Source of the DNA: Coprinopsis marcescibilis
Taxonomy: Eukaryota > Basidiomycota > Agaricomycetes > Agaricales > Psathyrellaceae
Direction: 5' to 3'
Assembly (NCBI GenBank): GCA_004369085.1
Contig: ML210266.1
Location: forward strand, 1 to 64,000
Length of the DNA stretch: 64,000 nucleotides
Shown: in pieces, positions 34,803-47,027 of the stretch
How positions within the stretch are numbered: position 1 is the first letter of the stretch
How the letters are laid out: the number at the start of each line of letters is the position of its first letter
Made by a program: the position numbers and the translations under genes
Notes under the pieces: model-generated
The model's input: only the letters and a program-made list of their open reading frames with translations
Database searches by the model: none
What the model was told of the DNA's origin: nothing

Positions 34803-37145
34803 TCACCCAACCGATTCGCCCTGGTGCGACACAGCCTCGCCCATTACCAGCCCAATCTTTCCAACATCCCCTTTCTCCCAATCATCCTCCGCAACACCGT
34901 TGTCTCCGATTTCAGCTGACTCGGAGCTGAAGTTCTTGAAGCTTTGAGCCGTTGTTCCCGCAGTGAATGTGCCCTCTTTCATTGCATAATAAGCGCCGGA
35001 GGAGTCCTCATGAAGACGCAAGTCCGATACCGATACCTACATCAAGTCGAAACATTACACGTAAGTGAAATGAAAGAGAGCTCTCTGCGGCCCGATCAAC
35101 GTCACTCGAACGACACAAGGGCGTTGAAACGTCGAACGGGGAAAAGTAGCGTGGAGCGGAACTAAAGGACTTACATTTACATCGTTCCCTGGTAGACGGA
35201 ATCTGTTAAACGAAGGCACGACAGCAATCTACAAAGGGGATGAAGAAAACTGTTAGCGAGCGAAGCATTGCATTAGGGGCCAGGTAAAGCACGATTGAAT
35301 CTCTTCTCCCGGTCACTCAGGGTCGGGGATGCGGGTAGCTAGCGTGCATGTGTTGCCTTCACCGAGATTGATGAACCAAGACGAACACTCGACAACGACG
35401 AATATCGAATTGCGTCAAATGGACATCTAACCCCAGACATCGATTGTCCTTGCCAAATAAGAGGATAAAATATACACACCTCGATATCAGCTCCATCCCC
35501 ACTCTGTTGTTCCGTCCTCAAGCCCGTCTGACCCCCGAACAGAAGATTGAACTGGCCGTCGCTGCCTGTAACGGTCGTTGCGATGTTGTGGCTACCCCAG
35601 GATCCCCGAGCATTCAATGTAGACATGAGAGCGTTAGTGTAGAGCTTAGAAAGTGCAAAATCCCATATGAAGTTTCTGTCGCATAACGTAAAAACTATCA
35701 GCATGACTGTTTGAAAGATTTAGCTCTCGAGCTCACATGGTGGTGCGCTGAGAAGTTCCAATCAGATAGGGAATTCACTGAGATAGAAAGATTTAGACTC
35801 ACGGGTAGGAGGAGAAAACAAAGGACGTCCAGAATCGCAAATACAGTCGTGACCATCCCAGTCTGGATCGTCAATCGAATGATCTAGGGCGGAGGTTAGT
35901 TTAAACTAGCTCAAACGAAACATCAAATAGCCCACTCTATCGATGGAATTATCCGTCCCTCTAAATCCCGTCTTTCTTCGCGACTAGAAAACCATCAAGC
36001 ACTAGTAAATAAATAACAAGTGACCACGCACCAGATGGAATACCAGCGAAATAGTAATGACCACATCCACGATCGCCGACGACAACAGCCACAGCAACGC
36101 CGGCCAATGCAGTTCTGGCTTCCTAGCGAACTCTCGAATCTGAGTTACAGTTACCGATAGCCAGATTCCACCGCCTATAAAATGGAATAACTTAAGGTTA
36201 GCCTAAAGTTCGGGTGTAGCGAGAGCGGCGGATACAGAACACATGGCCGAAGAAGAAGTCATTTAAGAAGCGGATACAACGCTCACCAAGACCAGTTAGA
36301 GCTAGAGCCCAAATTAAGAGAAGGAGCCACGACGAACGGCTGATAATCCTGATCCTCCAACCGACGAACATCTGGACTGGAGCGGCGATTATGGCCTGGT
36401 TCGAGTGGTCAGGAATAGAAGGTCAAGGTTCGGATGGTGGCGGCGTACAGTTACAAGAGGGTCTGCTGCAAGCACTGTGATTATTTCAAGTGAGAAAAGA
36501 TTTGAGCGAGGAACGATATACTCGAACTCACTCATAGGGAAGTATGTAACCGCCTCCTGAGTACCCCACTGAATGATGAGAGGAACGTATATCATATGCG
36601 CGTTGAGGACAGTGTTCACAGTCTCGGCGATGAAAAGGAAAAGTATCTGGGAGGAAATGGGCTCAGATCGATGACGTCACGAGAATAATAGACAACTCAC
36701 GAAAACGCGTATCCATGTCGCGTCACTTATCGAGGGTCGATGATTGAAAGGTAGCGAATTGGGCGACCCCACTCACCTCTTATACCTCTGCCAATAGATG
36801 AACATCTATTTTGTACAATGAAAAGTCATCGAACTCGACATTCGTGTCTCCGAGTTGAGGGCTGACCGACCTGCATTATGAGGATCTGATATGGAGGGTT
36901 GGTTTGTTTTTGGTTAACTGCATATTGAAGAGCATCGTGGAATAAACATACCCCATATAGAATCGTGTTGAGGAGGACCCCTGGGTCCAATAGCTTTGAG
37001 CATCGTCGATATCCTGGAAGCGAATGAAAGAATCGACGAACCAATCAACATCGGCCCAAACCTAGCATACCCAAAGAAACAATGTCAGCCGCACAAGCAC
37101 ACCGGAAAAAGAGCGGGGAGAGAGGCGAACACACAGTAGTGGCAT
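34803..37145 (-). CDS. DUF6534-type seven-helix membrane protein, copy 1
   Basis: Multi-exon gene for a basidiomycete-type multi-spanning membrane protein of unknown role. The first exon is inferred as 37145-37135 (MPLL), followed by FGPMLIG and VLLNTILYG. Further segments are FIAETVNTVLNAHMIYVPLI with EAVTYFPM, AAPVQMFVGWRIRIISRSSW, RKPELHWPALLWLLSSAIVD, IIRLTIQTGMVTTVFAILDV and the family hallmark FALSKLYTNALMSTLNARGS. The last exon (35036-34803) encodes a cytosolic tail, acidic and Gly/Ala-rich, starting VSVSDLRLHED. Small exons in the middle were not all placed exactly. It is paralogous to 38633-41276 in the same order and orientation. Transport or receptor function cannot be assigned. 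Confidence 0.75.
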
Positions 37146-38632
37146 GACCAGCCCTTCTTCTTCGTTTCTTCGGACTCCGGTGCTAATTCAAAGGCAAAAG
37201 GTGGGGTTATGATTCACAGACCCACGCCAGCGGCATAGTATCTGTTGTGCGCCAAAACAGAGCGCGATCCTCAAAGAATCGGCGAGACAGGAAGTAGAAG
37301 AGAGGGAAGGATGTGATACTGAGTGAATTGGAAAGCTCAGGCTGCGAATAGCGGTCGTGGGTAAGGCGAACAAGAAGCCCAACCTGCCCGGTGTGCTCAT
37401 TTAAGAAGCAACCGGGAACTCTAGTCACCGTCATACGGCTCTTGGTAGCGCTAAATTTAGCTGCTAATGTGGGCATTGAGCTGTTGATCGTGGGCCTGGC
37501 GTATGGCTCAAGTGGCCATTAGACCGGCAAATTGGGTTTGGTATGTTGATTAGATACGTAACTTTCCAAAGCAAGAAGAACTTACCCGATGAGATTAGAG
37601 CCAAGACATGACTACAGCCCCGAAATGCGAACACATGTAGGGCAACGTGCCCTTCAGTCAAAGTAGCAATTTGACAGGGGTATTGTGCCTTTCTCGGCCA
37701 GCGAGGTATTGGGACCCAGTTTCAATGATAGTATGACTGACCCTCGGTCGGATGGGGTAAGTTTGGACGAGTTCCCGCGGCCCACCGTCAACTCCTGTTG
37801 ATCCTCGACTTGAAAGAGGTTAAATACTTACATCGAGGAAGTTCAGTCCTGATCAAACAGTGACTTCTTACACCTCGTTTCATCTTTTTTTAAATACAAG
37901 GCAAATGTGTTATTTACACCCAGGATCTGATAATCAGCCAATTCAGATTCCCGTACTCTGTAACAAAGGTGAGAACATACCTCAAGAAGTTTCATTTCGC
38001 GTCGTGTTTGTACATTCATACGATTATGTATCGCCTGATTCTTGTTGATTGTACCCTCATATCAGCTGTTCCTCGCTTCAAGGATGATAATGCGCATAGC
38101 ATTAAGGGTCTTTGGATGGGTATCATGGCCATAATTCAAGTGGGTGGGACCGTGGAGGAATGAACGGCGGCGATCGAATTCATCACGAGTTGGTCTGTGC
38201 GTGCAGTATGTAATCAAAGTCGGCCGAATACTCCCGATAGTCCTGCTCCCGGAAAACGTGAACTCATAAACAGACCAAACGAATACTCAAGTTCATATCA
38301 TATCTTAAAGAAAACACACAAGCATGATATGCGAGAACCTATCGCTACAAGCCATTGAAGCAACTACACGCATACATGCACAACATCAACATCAACAGTA
38401 GCGTCACAAGCATTTCAGCACACCAAATACTAAAATTACAATTCGTCAACGGAGGAGAGGGTATCCATCAGCAAAATGGCCAGAGAGAGAGAGACTACCG
38501 GGGAGTAAGTCCCCAGCCCAAGAAAAGAAATCATTTCGTTATAAGTACATACATTCCGGCACCTCCAATGGCACACCAGTCAGGCAGGCAGTGGCGACAA
38601 GATCATAGCCAGAGACAAGTTGGAAGCAGCGT
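37146..38632. other. Intergenic between the two DUF6534 genes
   Basis: No gene supported. It contains the upstream region of copy 1 and the 3' flank of copy 2. Confidence 0.4.
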
Positions 38633-41276
38633 TTACTGAGCAACGATGTACTCAGAGACCCGCGCTCTCTCTTGAATATGCACCTGTCTTAGCACTGGTT
38701 CAGGGTCCTCCAACGTTTCAACTACCTTTAACAAGGAGAACTAAATCAGCATCGAGGTGAAAAAGATAGAAAATTAGAATACATACCCTAGTAACCGTAA
38801 TCCCATATTCCAAATCCCTCGGGTGCAAAGAACACGACTTCTCCCCAAACGACCTCGTAATCGCTTCATTCTGACTTGCAATCCCCAGTTCCAGCTCATA
38901 CTCGCACGAATGCCCATGACCAGAGTTCGCGTACTGTATGAGGGGAATATGAAGAATTAGGATTAGTATATCATCTCGCCCCATATCCTCACAAGCAACG
39001 TACCATCCTTCCGGGCTGCCTTCCACACCCCGCACCGCTGCCTAAACTGCCAATGAATCCCTGTGCGGGTGTCGCACCACCACCGAGCTGGCCCCTCTCC
39101 CGCTGGTTCCTCGTCCCGCCAGACGGACTCGAGCTGTTATTGTTGCCCCCGTCCTTGTTGAAGTTGCCTCCGCGTGCGTTGAGCGTCGAGAGGAGACAGT
39201 TGGCGTAGAGCTTGGATAGAGCGAGGTCCCAAAGAAAATTCCTGCAGCGACTGGTAAGCATGATACAAAGATGCAGATACACATAAAGGCACGCACAGAG
39301 CTGTATGCTGTACATGACATCAGTGAGAGGTGAGATATTTGTCGCTCTGGAAGGACGACTTACGCCCATAGCTAGAAGAAGCAATGTTGTCAACGATGTT
39401 CTCCTTCCTAGCCAAAATGGACGTACTCATAAAGAAAACAACATCGCCAATCGCACAAATGGCCCTACAGAGAACGCATCAGGCCAATACGAAACCAGGG
39501 GTTTGCAAGGGAAACTCACGTTAGGGCACCGGTCTGCACAGTCATCCGTATAATCCTCTGGATAGCATCGTCTGTAGCCGCAAATCCAGTCTTCCTCCTT
39601 GACTAGATGAACACAGCCGTCAGCAACGGAATATAGTTGAACAAACAAACCAAGTACATGCAGTAGAAACTCCCTTCGCAGACAAGCGGGTGCATACGAG
39701 CCGCAAAGCGAGAGCAGCAGACGCCAGATAAAAGACGAGGAACTCACCAGGGTAACGACCAAAACAGTAGTAATCAAGACGTCCGAGATACAAGCAGCAA
39801 GGAACCAAACGAGGGCAGACCAATGAAGCTCGATCTTTCTAGCAAACACTTTGACTTGGATAATCAGCGCTGTCGTCCAAATCCCTCCCGCTGTTCAGGG
39901 TTATGGAACAGCCATGACGTTGTAACATGCCAGTGGAATTTTCGGAGACCAGCGGACCAGGAGCATATTCGGAGGTGGGAGGAGAAGAGGGATGCACGTC
40001 AGCGATCATGGACGATATGATAAGCAAAAGATGCAGATAAGATAAGATAAGATCGTCATGCCCAAAACGGGACGAGGAAAGAATGAAAGAGCCAAAAGCT
40101 CACCCAGTGAAATCAACGCGAAGAGGCAGATGATAGCTCCCAGCCAGTTGGACTTGGTGAGCAAGCGCACCCTCCATGCAAAGAAAAACTGAATTGGCGT
40201 TGATACAGCAACCTGGAGAAGCAGTAATGGAGCTACGAATCAGGACGGTTACATGGAAGAAGGGGAACGAAGGACTAACGATGACGATAGGTTCTAGGAA
40301 GAAGAACGAGTAGGCGAAGGATGCATGAAGGAGAAAGGAGGGTTTAGTTAGCCACCATGTACTGTTTAAGGGATCGACCGGCATCAAAGCCTAGCACCTG
40401 CCAACCCCGCCATCCGAAGCCCACAGAAACACCACTGTTGCACCATGCTAGTTGCAAAGCTGATGAAGGGCAGCGTGGTGAATGAGCGACGGAGATAAGG
40501 CAGCGCAGGACTTAAGCAGGCCATCGACCCGAGGAAAAGCCTCACCTGCAGCGAACACTAAAATCACTTCGTTAGCACTAGAATCCTGACGGGGAAGGCG
40601 GAGTAGAAGGTGCGCTCACTCATGGGAAAATACTTCGTAGCTTCTGCTTCACCTGTTATCAGGGAAGAGAATGTGCGAGTCAGCAAATGAATTCAGACGA
40701 CGGGAACAGAGATGAAAGCACGCCAGAGGTATAATAACGTCCCGCGTCTTTTCATCGTGAAAAATGACTGACCGAAATTCTGGATGAGGGGTTGGTACAT
40801 CATCTGAATGTCGCATGCTGTATTGAGTGTTTCAACTATGAAGAGGTAGTAGACCTAAGAAAGTGGTTTAAGGCTATTAGGGTATATTCCTCGGTAGGTT
40901 GTAGGGAGTCGCATACGAGTGCTTTAATCCATTTCGCATCCCTGTATCGATATTAATTCTCTCAGTAACCCACAGCTCCAGTCACAGCATGTTACACACC
41001 CTTTGTAACTGAGATAATAGTGGTACGTCTGGATAATGGTGCCAATTTAGCGTTGGCCAAATCGCTGAAAAGGCAAACGAACCTGGACCACCAGGACCTT
41101 GAAAATCATTTCAGACTCTAGATATTCGAAAAGGACTGGAACAAGACATACCCCGTATAGTATCATATTGATAAAAGTGCCAATTAGCATCGGGCCGAAG
41201 CTAAACCCAACCGCAGGTCAATAAACTGCCCGGCGAAAAAAGCAGATACTCACGAAAGCGTGACATTGGGTGCCAT
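38633..41276 (-). CDS. DUF6534-type seven-helix membrane protein, copy 2
   Basis: Multi-exon gene. Exon 1 (41276-41254) gives MAPNVTLS, then FGPMLIGTFINMILYG. A 15-base exon encodes VLVVQ, followed by TYHYYLSYKGDAKWIKAL and YYLFIVETLNTACDIQMMY. Later segments are STPIQFFFAWRVRLLTKSNW, RKIELHWSALVWFLAACISD, IIRMTVQTGALT and the hallmark LALSKLYANCLLSTLNARGG. After a Gly/Asn/Ser-rich loop the tail reads GIASQNEAITRSFGEKS, RDLEYGITVTRV and finally VETLEDPEPVLRQVHIQ before the stop at 38633. It matches copy 1 domain by domain, so the pair is a tandem duplication. Function in the family is unknown; seven-helix topology is established for the family and matches the segments seen. Confidence 0.78.
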
Positions 41277-43147
41277 CTTGAAATCGATTCTGCCTACCTA
41301 TTAGTCGCCAGATGAGCTGAGGTTACACGAGAGTTTACAACAGGAATTGGGAGCCGGAACGTGGAAGGGCGGGAGAACAGGGTTCGCGGCGGGACGAAGG
41401 ACAAAGAAAGAAATAACGAGCAAATAAAAGGAAGGAAGAACAAAAGTCACAACTGTGGTTCAAGGGGTTTCCGAAGCAAGCCCCTTTGGCCCAAGAAGAC
41501 GAAGAGGAAGAGAACAATGTGGCGGAGGAACAGGAAGAGAGCCAACATGCGAAAGCATCTTTATCACCCAGTACAGGTATCCCAATACCCCAAACGGAAC
41601 ATGAGATGTACATTGATCCATCGAGCCTATCAGCGAATCGCATGGCCAAAGCTAATGAGGGAAGACGAGAATCGAAGAATCTAAGTAAAAAGAACTTGAA
41701 AGAAGCACCAGGAAGGGAGAAAAGGAGGGACAACGTTCTAACATACGGTGGGCGACGTAGGTACAGAGCAAGCAGCCCAACAACCATCGAAAATCGACCC
41801 TTCAGACAAAGGCTATAAACATATGACAATACGGCGCAGGAGACAAAATTGAATAAGATGAAAGGACCTTGACCACTCACCCGGTACAGGTATTACAATA
41901 TCCGAAACGGAACACGAACGAACAATGATGAAGAAAGGTGAATCGCGGGGCCAAGGGCAAATTCAATGCGAAGACGAAGGTTGAGGAAGAGGAAGATTCT
42001 CCAAGTGAGGAAGAGAGCAGAGGACGACGAGTAAAAGACGAGCCTACCAGCCAGTAGCCCGTTGATGTCCCTAGGTAACCCTATCCCAACCGTCCATCGT
42101 ACGCACTTTTGATAGCCTGTAGCTCATGTGTATCATGAGCACTGCGCTGGTTGGCGTAAGTGGTGCTAGGGAATGTCACGGTCGTGTCCTGTCTTTCCAT
42201 CGAAGGTTCTTGACCGAAGCCTGTCTGACCGCGGAGCTATGGCAGGATGGCAGGTTACCGGCCTCGTGTTCGCCAGCTGGCTCCCCATGACCTTCTCTGA
42301 GGATTCACCTGCACGTGTAGGTAGAAATTGCTTAGAATTCATATGGGCGGGAGAAGAAATGGAGGCGGGGTTGTTCGTCGCTGTGAACAGTCTGACCAGG
42401 CAGATGTCATTATTTCCTGATCGACAGGAGCGACTGGGCCCTGACTAGCGTTCCTGAGCATTATGTAGTCTCAGGCCTGCGAAACAGAGCTCAAGCTCGT
42501 GGCGAGGTCACTTACCAGAATTCCACTATTCAGTACGCAGCTTGGACCCAACACAGAAATCGTTCGTCGGGTGGCCATATAATGTATCTACCTCTCGATT
42601 TGAGGGATCGTCGGCGTCCCTATTGCAAATGCGTAAACCATTGCGAATCCTTAGAGTGTAACTTATTTAACAGGACGTACTTAGGCCCAGCGACGTGATC
42701 GAATCAGCCTCGATACCCGTCGATGTAGTCGTGGCAAACTACAATCACTGGGTTCTTCCCGTATTGTCGGTAGTGACAGCAAGAAATCCAGTGTCGTGTA
42801 GCCTCCCAGTTAATGTTGTCGTGAAATAATGATTCCCTGTATTCGTGGTCACGAACCTCGAATAGACTCGAGCAAAGAATTCAGAAACTCAGAGCGTGCA
42901 TCGAGAACGCAGGAAACCAGAGGAACGATCAAACACTTTGAAACAGCACTGTCACTAGTATGACTAAGCCAAAATGTATATGGCGCATCATGATCGATTG
43001 ATCTCTCGGCGTGCCTCAGAGGGCGGCATTTGGCGCATCAAAGAGCGGCCCGCCTGAATCAGGATTTCAGCAGAAAGGGCCAATTAAGTATGAATATTCT
43101 AATATAGTGTTTTACATTAAGATCAATCTTCACTTCAAAGAAAGTGA
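41277..43147. other. Intergenic, partly purine-rich
   Basis: About 1.9 kb without a supportable gene. Purine-rich runs (for example 41390-41560 and 41930-42040) create open frames on both strands that look like composition artefacts. Frames at 41361-41880 and 42173-42448 were not accepted. Confidence 0.45.
41565..41914. repeat. Imperfect direct repeat pair (about 40 bases each)
   Basis: Segments 41565-41604 and 41875-41914 share CACCC-GTACAGGTAT and AAACGGAACA with the same spacing. In one plus frame both read HPVQV-QYPKRN. They sit in a purine-rich non-coding region upstream of DUF6534 copy 2. Origin unknown. Confidence 0.5.
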
Positions 43148-43657
43148 TCAGTAGCCACGGTTCCGCGTCAGCAGCCACAATTGTGGATCAGAGTCCCGAG
43201 TCCGCTGCACCTCTACCCTCTGTCGTATGCATAGCGCTCCCACTCCAAGCATCAACAATGCTTCAGTCGCAGTCATCACACACTCCGCCACCCACATTCC
43301 GATCGCAGGACCATCCATCTCAGCCGCATTTTCTGCCCCCCGTTCCTTGCTAATCTTGACGAGGTTCATGATGAACAAAGCCATCGCCACCAACCAGCCA
43401 GCCATTAGCACAAACGAGCACGCAATGGTCGTAATGCTGGAAAGAGTCGCATAGGTCCTGTTGTACATTGGGACGTTTCGGCCCTTGAAGTCGAGGTAGA
43501 TTATGGTTGCGCCAAATATGAATGTGGTGGCGGTGGCGGATGGTGCGACCCATCGCTCTGATACGCCCAATAGAAACATGGCAAGAGTGAAGATGGGAAT
43601 GCAGAGCACCATCGAGGCCGATAACAGACCTAATATCACTGTTGGTCGGTTGGGCAT
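43148..43657 (-). CDS. Four-helix membrane protein of unknown function
   Basis: 169 residues if started at the first in-frame ATG (43657, MPNRPTVILGLLSAS). The reading frame continues upstream without an ATG, so a further 5' exon is possible. Four hydrophobic segments are visible: ILGLLSASMVLCIPIFTLAM, WVAPSATATTFIFGATIIYL, ITTIACSFVLMAGWLVAMAL and TATEALLMLGVGALCI. The plan resembles MARVEL-type tetraspan proteins, but no motif proves that. It ends with a short basic tail (RQRVEVQRTRD). It lies head-on to no recognised partner. Confidence 0.6.
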   Translation of the reverse strand: MPNRPTVILGLLSASMVLCIPIFTLAMFLLGVSERWVAPSATATTFIFGATIIYLDFKGRNVPMYNRTYATLSSITTIACSFVLMAGWLVAMALFIMNLVKISKERGAENAAEMDGPAIGMWVAECVMTATEALLMLGVGALCIRQRVEVQRTRDSDPQLWLLTRNRGY

Positions 43658-44012
43658 GCTGTGTATTGGCGACGCAAGCTGGAGGAGATACCGTTGGATT
43701 CGTAGTGTTGTGACTGCGTCGACAGTCCGAGTCGTAGGTGATTCTTTCAAGTTCCCATCCTCCACATTCAATACTTATATATTTAGCTTTCGGGGCTATC
43801 GATAAGACCCCGGGGCGGGCGTCTAGGGATTGACACTGGGCAGTGGCAATTTGCGAACATCCCGGACTCCTGAGTGTTTCAGTCCAACATGTCGTCCACG
43901 TTGGAGGCTGTTTAAGGGTGCTTTGGTGAGCGTGACAAACCATACATATCGGCGTTGGAGGATAGGGTAGTATAAGATACGCTTTATATTGCACTGCCTC
44001 ACGGTGGAGTCT

Positions 44013-45578
44013 TTACATGTCGTAGTAATCTATGTCCTTAGTTCCCTCCTGATACATATGGTACTGATGTGCCTGGATATCCGAATACGCGAGCATATTC
44101 CCAATGGCAGTTGAAGAGCATCCGTGCACATAAACTCCCAGCTGACGTAGCTGAGTGAGTCGTACATCAGCCGCAGGAGGTAAGTCGCCGGATATAAGAG
44201 GGACGCAATATATATGCAACCGCTCATCCCTCCTGTTAGAAGTGAAATGGTCCAAGAAAGAGCCTAGCCAATTCGGATTATTCAACCCCTGAAGGGGTTC
44301 CTTGATCACGACACTCCGCACCCAGCAAGGGAACATCTCCTGCATCGAGAGTCTTCTCGTGAAACTGGTGGTATGAACACGCCTCAAGCCCGTTGGCGGA
44401 GCCTCGGCCATCATATTCATGATCTGCCTTTCCATCCCGCATCTCTCTAGAGAGAGAGCGCACTGAGAGCCGCCCTGGATCTCAGGCTCGCACAAGGATC
44501 GTAGCAGGATGCGATGAATGTACGCGAGTCTGTGGTACCCCACTACCTCCCCAATTACTTGCAACAGGTCCAGCGACGGAAATGTAAAGGCGTCGAGGAT
44601 CACCGGGTCTTGGTTTACGACCACAAGTTTCTTGATTCCGTGATGGACAATGGGATCCATTACGGGAGGAGCCCCGTTGCATGTGATAGCATCCAATATA
44701 ACCTCCTCCAACCCTGGTATGGCGCTAACCATAGCTGTCACCACAACGTCGTCCACACGAGCTAGATGGAGCGACCGCAACGTATTATGAAAGAATCTGA
44801 GAGGATGAGTCGGCTGGGAGTGGGCCTCGTTTATATAGAGACTTTTCAGGTTGGGAAACCTTCTGCGGAAGGGGGTTATGGTTTCGCCTGTCGTGGTAAG
44901 TACCTTCACCCCCGGCAAAGCCCACTCGCCATCCACCGCTTGGAGAGCCCGACAAAGACTTGGGTCCTCGAGTAGAAGCTGCTGCCAAGGCACCTGTGAG
45001 CCCAGGAGAACGTTGACAAGCATGTCAGCTATGGCTGTGCGACCTGAATATAATCTTAGCCGCAGCGGTGCTTCATGGCCAGCTCGTTTGAACCAGGAGC
45101 TGATGAGGTTGCCAATGGGAGCTCCATAGCGACCGATACCTTCAGCCACTAGGTTCACCGAAAGGCCTCGCCAAAGCTCGTGCGTCTGAAACGCCGCCTG
45201 CGTCCATCGTCGGCAGACACAGCGGAGCACGGAGAACTGTACCCTGTCCACTTTGTCCGCCAGCCTTATCTTCGGATATATGGCTGCTTCGATGATTGCG
45301 GCTATGACCTCCGATGGAAGACGGCGGATGGGTGATGTCGTGAGTGAAAGCGATGTGCGTGCCTGCTCCATGAGTCTTCGGTTGGTCTTTAAATCGTCAA
45401 GAGACCTTTCGAGATGTGATATGCTGTTGTTGATTTCGAGGAGGGTTGACGAGATGTGATCAATTGCAGCATCTTTGGAAAAGATGAGGGCGTCTGGGAG
45501 GGGGTCATTACTTGAAGTTACAAATGGTATGAGTTGAGGATTGAGGATGCTGGATGATATCTGGAAAATGGACCACAT
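44013..45578 (-). CDS. F-box protein with N-terminal coiled coil, paralogue of 54092
   Basis: 521 residues, single exon. The start at 45578 (MWSIFQISSS) was chosen over the upstream ATG at 45647 because it aligns with the start of the paralogue at 54092. SSNDPLPDALIFSKDAAIDH opens a coiled-coil region (HISSTLLEINNSISHLERSL). A degenerate F-box follows near residues 90-135: SPIRRLPSEVIAAIIEAAI and RCVCRRWTQAAFQTHELWRG. The rest is a leucine-rich repeat-like region (SLYINEAHSQ, TLRSLHLARVDDVV, GLEEVILDAI). F-box proteins link substrates to SCF ubiquitin ligases through Skp1. This architecture forms large expanded families in Agaricomycetes, and the substrate is unknown. Confidence 0.85.
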   Translation of the reverse strand: MWSIFQISSSILNPQLIPFVTSSNDPLPDALIFSKDAAIDHISSTLLEINNSISHLERSLDDLKTNRRLMEQARTSLSLTTSPIRRLPSEVIAAIIEAAIYPKIRLADKVDRVQFSVLRCVCRRWTQAAFQTHELWRGLSVNLVAEGIGRYGAPIGNLISSWFKRAGHEAPLRLRLYSGRTAIADMLVNVLLGSQVPWQQLLLEDPSLCRALQAVDGEWALPGVKVLTTTGETITPFRRRFPNLKSLYINEAHSQPTHPLRFFHNTLRSLHLARVDDVVVTAMVSAIPGLEEVILDAITCNGAPPVMDPIVHHGIKKLVVVNQDPVILDAFTFPSLDLLQVIGEVVGYHRLAYIHRILLRSLCEPEIQGGSQCALSLERCGMERQIMNMMAEAPPTGLRRVHTTSFTRRLSMQEMFPCWVRSVVIKEPLQGLNNPNWLGSFLDHFTSNRRDERLHIYCVPLISGDLPPAADVRLTQLRQLGVYVHGCSSTAIGNMLAYSDIQAHQYHMYQEGTKDIDYYDM

Positions 45579-45929
45579 TCTGTTGGTGGGGAGATAGAAG
45601 TAGAACGATGTCCGTTTTATCAGTGGAACATATGTCTGATACGTCATGGTTACCAAGTAAGACACTGACTCACGGTACTGCCCCACTGTCAGAAACTGAT
45701 GTAATATCTCAGAAACACTTGCGCCACATTGCCGGATTAGCGCTCATAATTCACGAGTTGGATGCCCGGAGTGGAAATGGCAAGCTAGTGCCACTTTACA
45801 CTTAAAGCGACAGTTCATACAATCCAACCTGTCTACAAACTGAACTGATAATGTTATGTATATTTAATGGTATGCTTCTTGTATGGTATGTCTCGTTGGA
45901 TATTCCCTTTGATACACTGCTTCGTTCCT

Positions 45930-47027
45930 TTATTTTGCCCTTCCTCTACCTTGGACCTTATAAATGGCCCGCCAACTAGGCGGTGGGCTCTCCTGAGATG
46001 ACAGTGGAGGCCCTCCCCTTAAGCTAGAAGCCCGGCTTGAGTATGGTGGAGGTGGTCCAATCGATCCCATTGTTGCGACCGACGATCGTCCAGCGGTCGG
46101 TAAGCTGGTACTAGTGGTAGTTGTACCAAAGGAGGCGTTTGGGTCCTTCGACTTGAATGACTGGACGCTGTCTTCATTCGCTTTCTTTGAGATCTTGGCG
46201 TTGCTTTTTAGGGTAAAAGGTGTGGAGGAAAGCTGATTCGCATGTGGCGTGGCTTCGTACGGGGGGATAGTATCCTGGCGTTCAATGGGACGCTTGATGA
46301 ATACAGGCGCATCTGAAGGGAGAGGCGGAAGAGGGACGGCGGTGACATCAAACGGGGAGATGGAGAAATCCACGATAGTGACAGAAGCCCCGTCCCCATC
46401 GGAAGTGGAGTTGTCGCTGTATTTCAGATAGTGGACTCTATCACTTGACCATGTTTCCGGGATGCCTCTCGCCCGGAAGGAAAATTCCGCTGCGCTTTCA
46501 AGCGACCACTCTGGTTCGACTTTATCGTCTAGGTGGTCACCGGGCGCCTTTGTTCCATCGTCTTGTGTATCCACTTCATCCCCGGTGGTGCTGAGGCCCA
46601 CTACGAACTGCTGGCTGTATCCACCATTGAGGTTTGCGTCGTCCATATCACCTTTGTGTGGGTACGCCGCCGACCCAGCCTCGAGGTCGACGAGGTGAGC
46701 TCGCGTTGGGTCTCCTTCCTCCCCGCTTTGACCTTGAGACTTGGCGGCCTTTGCGCTGAGCTCGCGACGTCGAACGCTGCGCTTGTGCAGTCTGTGAACG
46801 AGGAAGATAAGGCCGGAAAGAAATATTACGAGCAAGAATATCACTCCCAGAATGGCTGGTACTGTAATGCCTTGCGATGGGTAGTAGATCGATGGTGCTG
46901 ATGGCCCCGGTCGTCTCTGCGCTTTCTCTGGCGTACCCGTCATGGTAGCCCATGCATTTGGGTAACGGTTTAATGCTGGAGATGAAGTCGACTGTCCCCG
47001 AGAAAATTGAAGCACGCTGGCGGACAT
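45930..47027 (-). CDS. Single-pass membrane protein with long cytosolic tail and PPxY motif
   Basis: 365 residues, one exon, ATG at 47027. A short Ser/Thr/Pro-rich N-terminal part (about 50 residues) lacks a clear signal peptide. One membrane helix follows at about residues 54-77 (VPAILGVIFLLVIFLSGLIF), with a basic stop-transfer HRLHKRSVRRRE. The tail of about 285 residues is acidic, then Ser/Pro-rich, with PPPPYSS near residue 325. PPxY motifs bind WW domains of Nedd4/Rsp5-type ubiquitin ligases (established knowledge), so an adaptor or substrate role is possible (inference). No enzymatic domain. The overall plan is like 49234 and 52387. Confidence 0.7.
   Translation of the reverse strand: MSASVLQFSRGQSTSSPALNRYPNAWATMTGTPEKAQRRPGPSAPSIYYPSQGITVPAILGVIFLLVIFLSGLIFLVHRLHKRSVRRRELSAKAAKSQGQSGEEGDPTRAHLVDLEAGSAAYPHKGDMDDANLNGGYSQQFVVGLSTTGDEVDTQDDGTKAPGDHLDDKVEPEWSLESAAEFSFRARGIPETWSSDRVHYLKYSDNSTSDGDGASVTIVDFSISPFDVTAVPLPPLPSDAPVFIKRPIERQDTIPPYEATPHANQLSSTPFTLKSNAKISKKANEDSVQSFKSKDPNASFGTTTTSTSLPTAGRSSVATMGSIGPPPPYSSRASSLRGGPPLSSQESPPPSWRAIYKVQGRGRAK

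Noticed and set aside
41335..41880. 181-codon minus-strand frame with Ser/Leu-rich protein
   Set aside because: Created by a purine-rich run on the plus strand; overlapping frames exist on the other strand and no motif is visible.
42173..42448. 91-codon plus-strand frame
   Set aside because: No domain and no supporting signals; intergenic.
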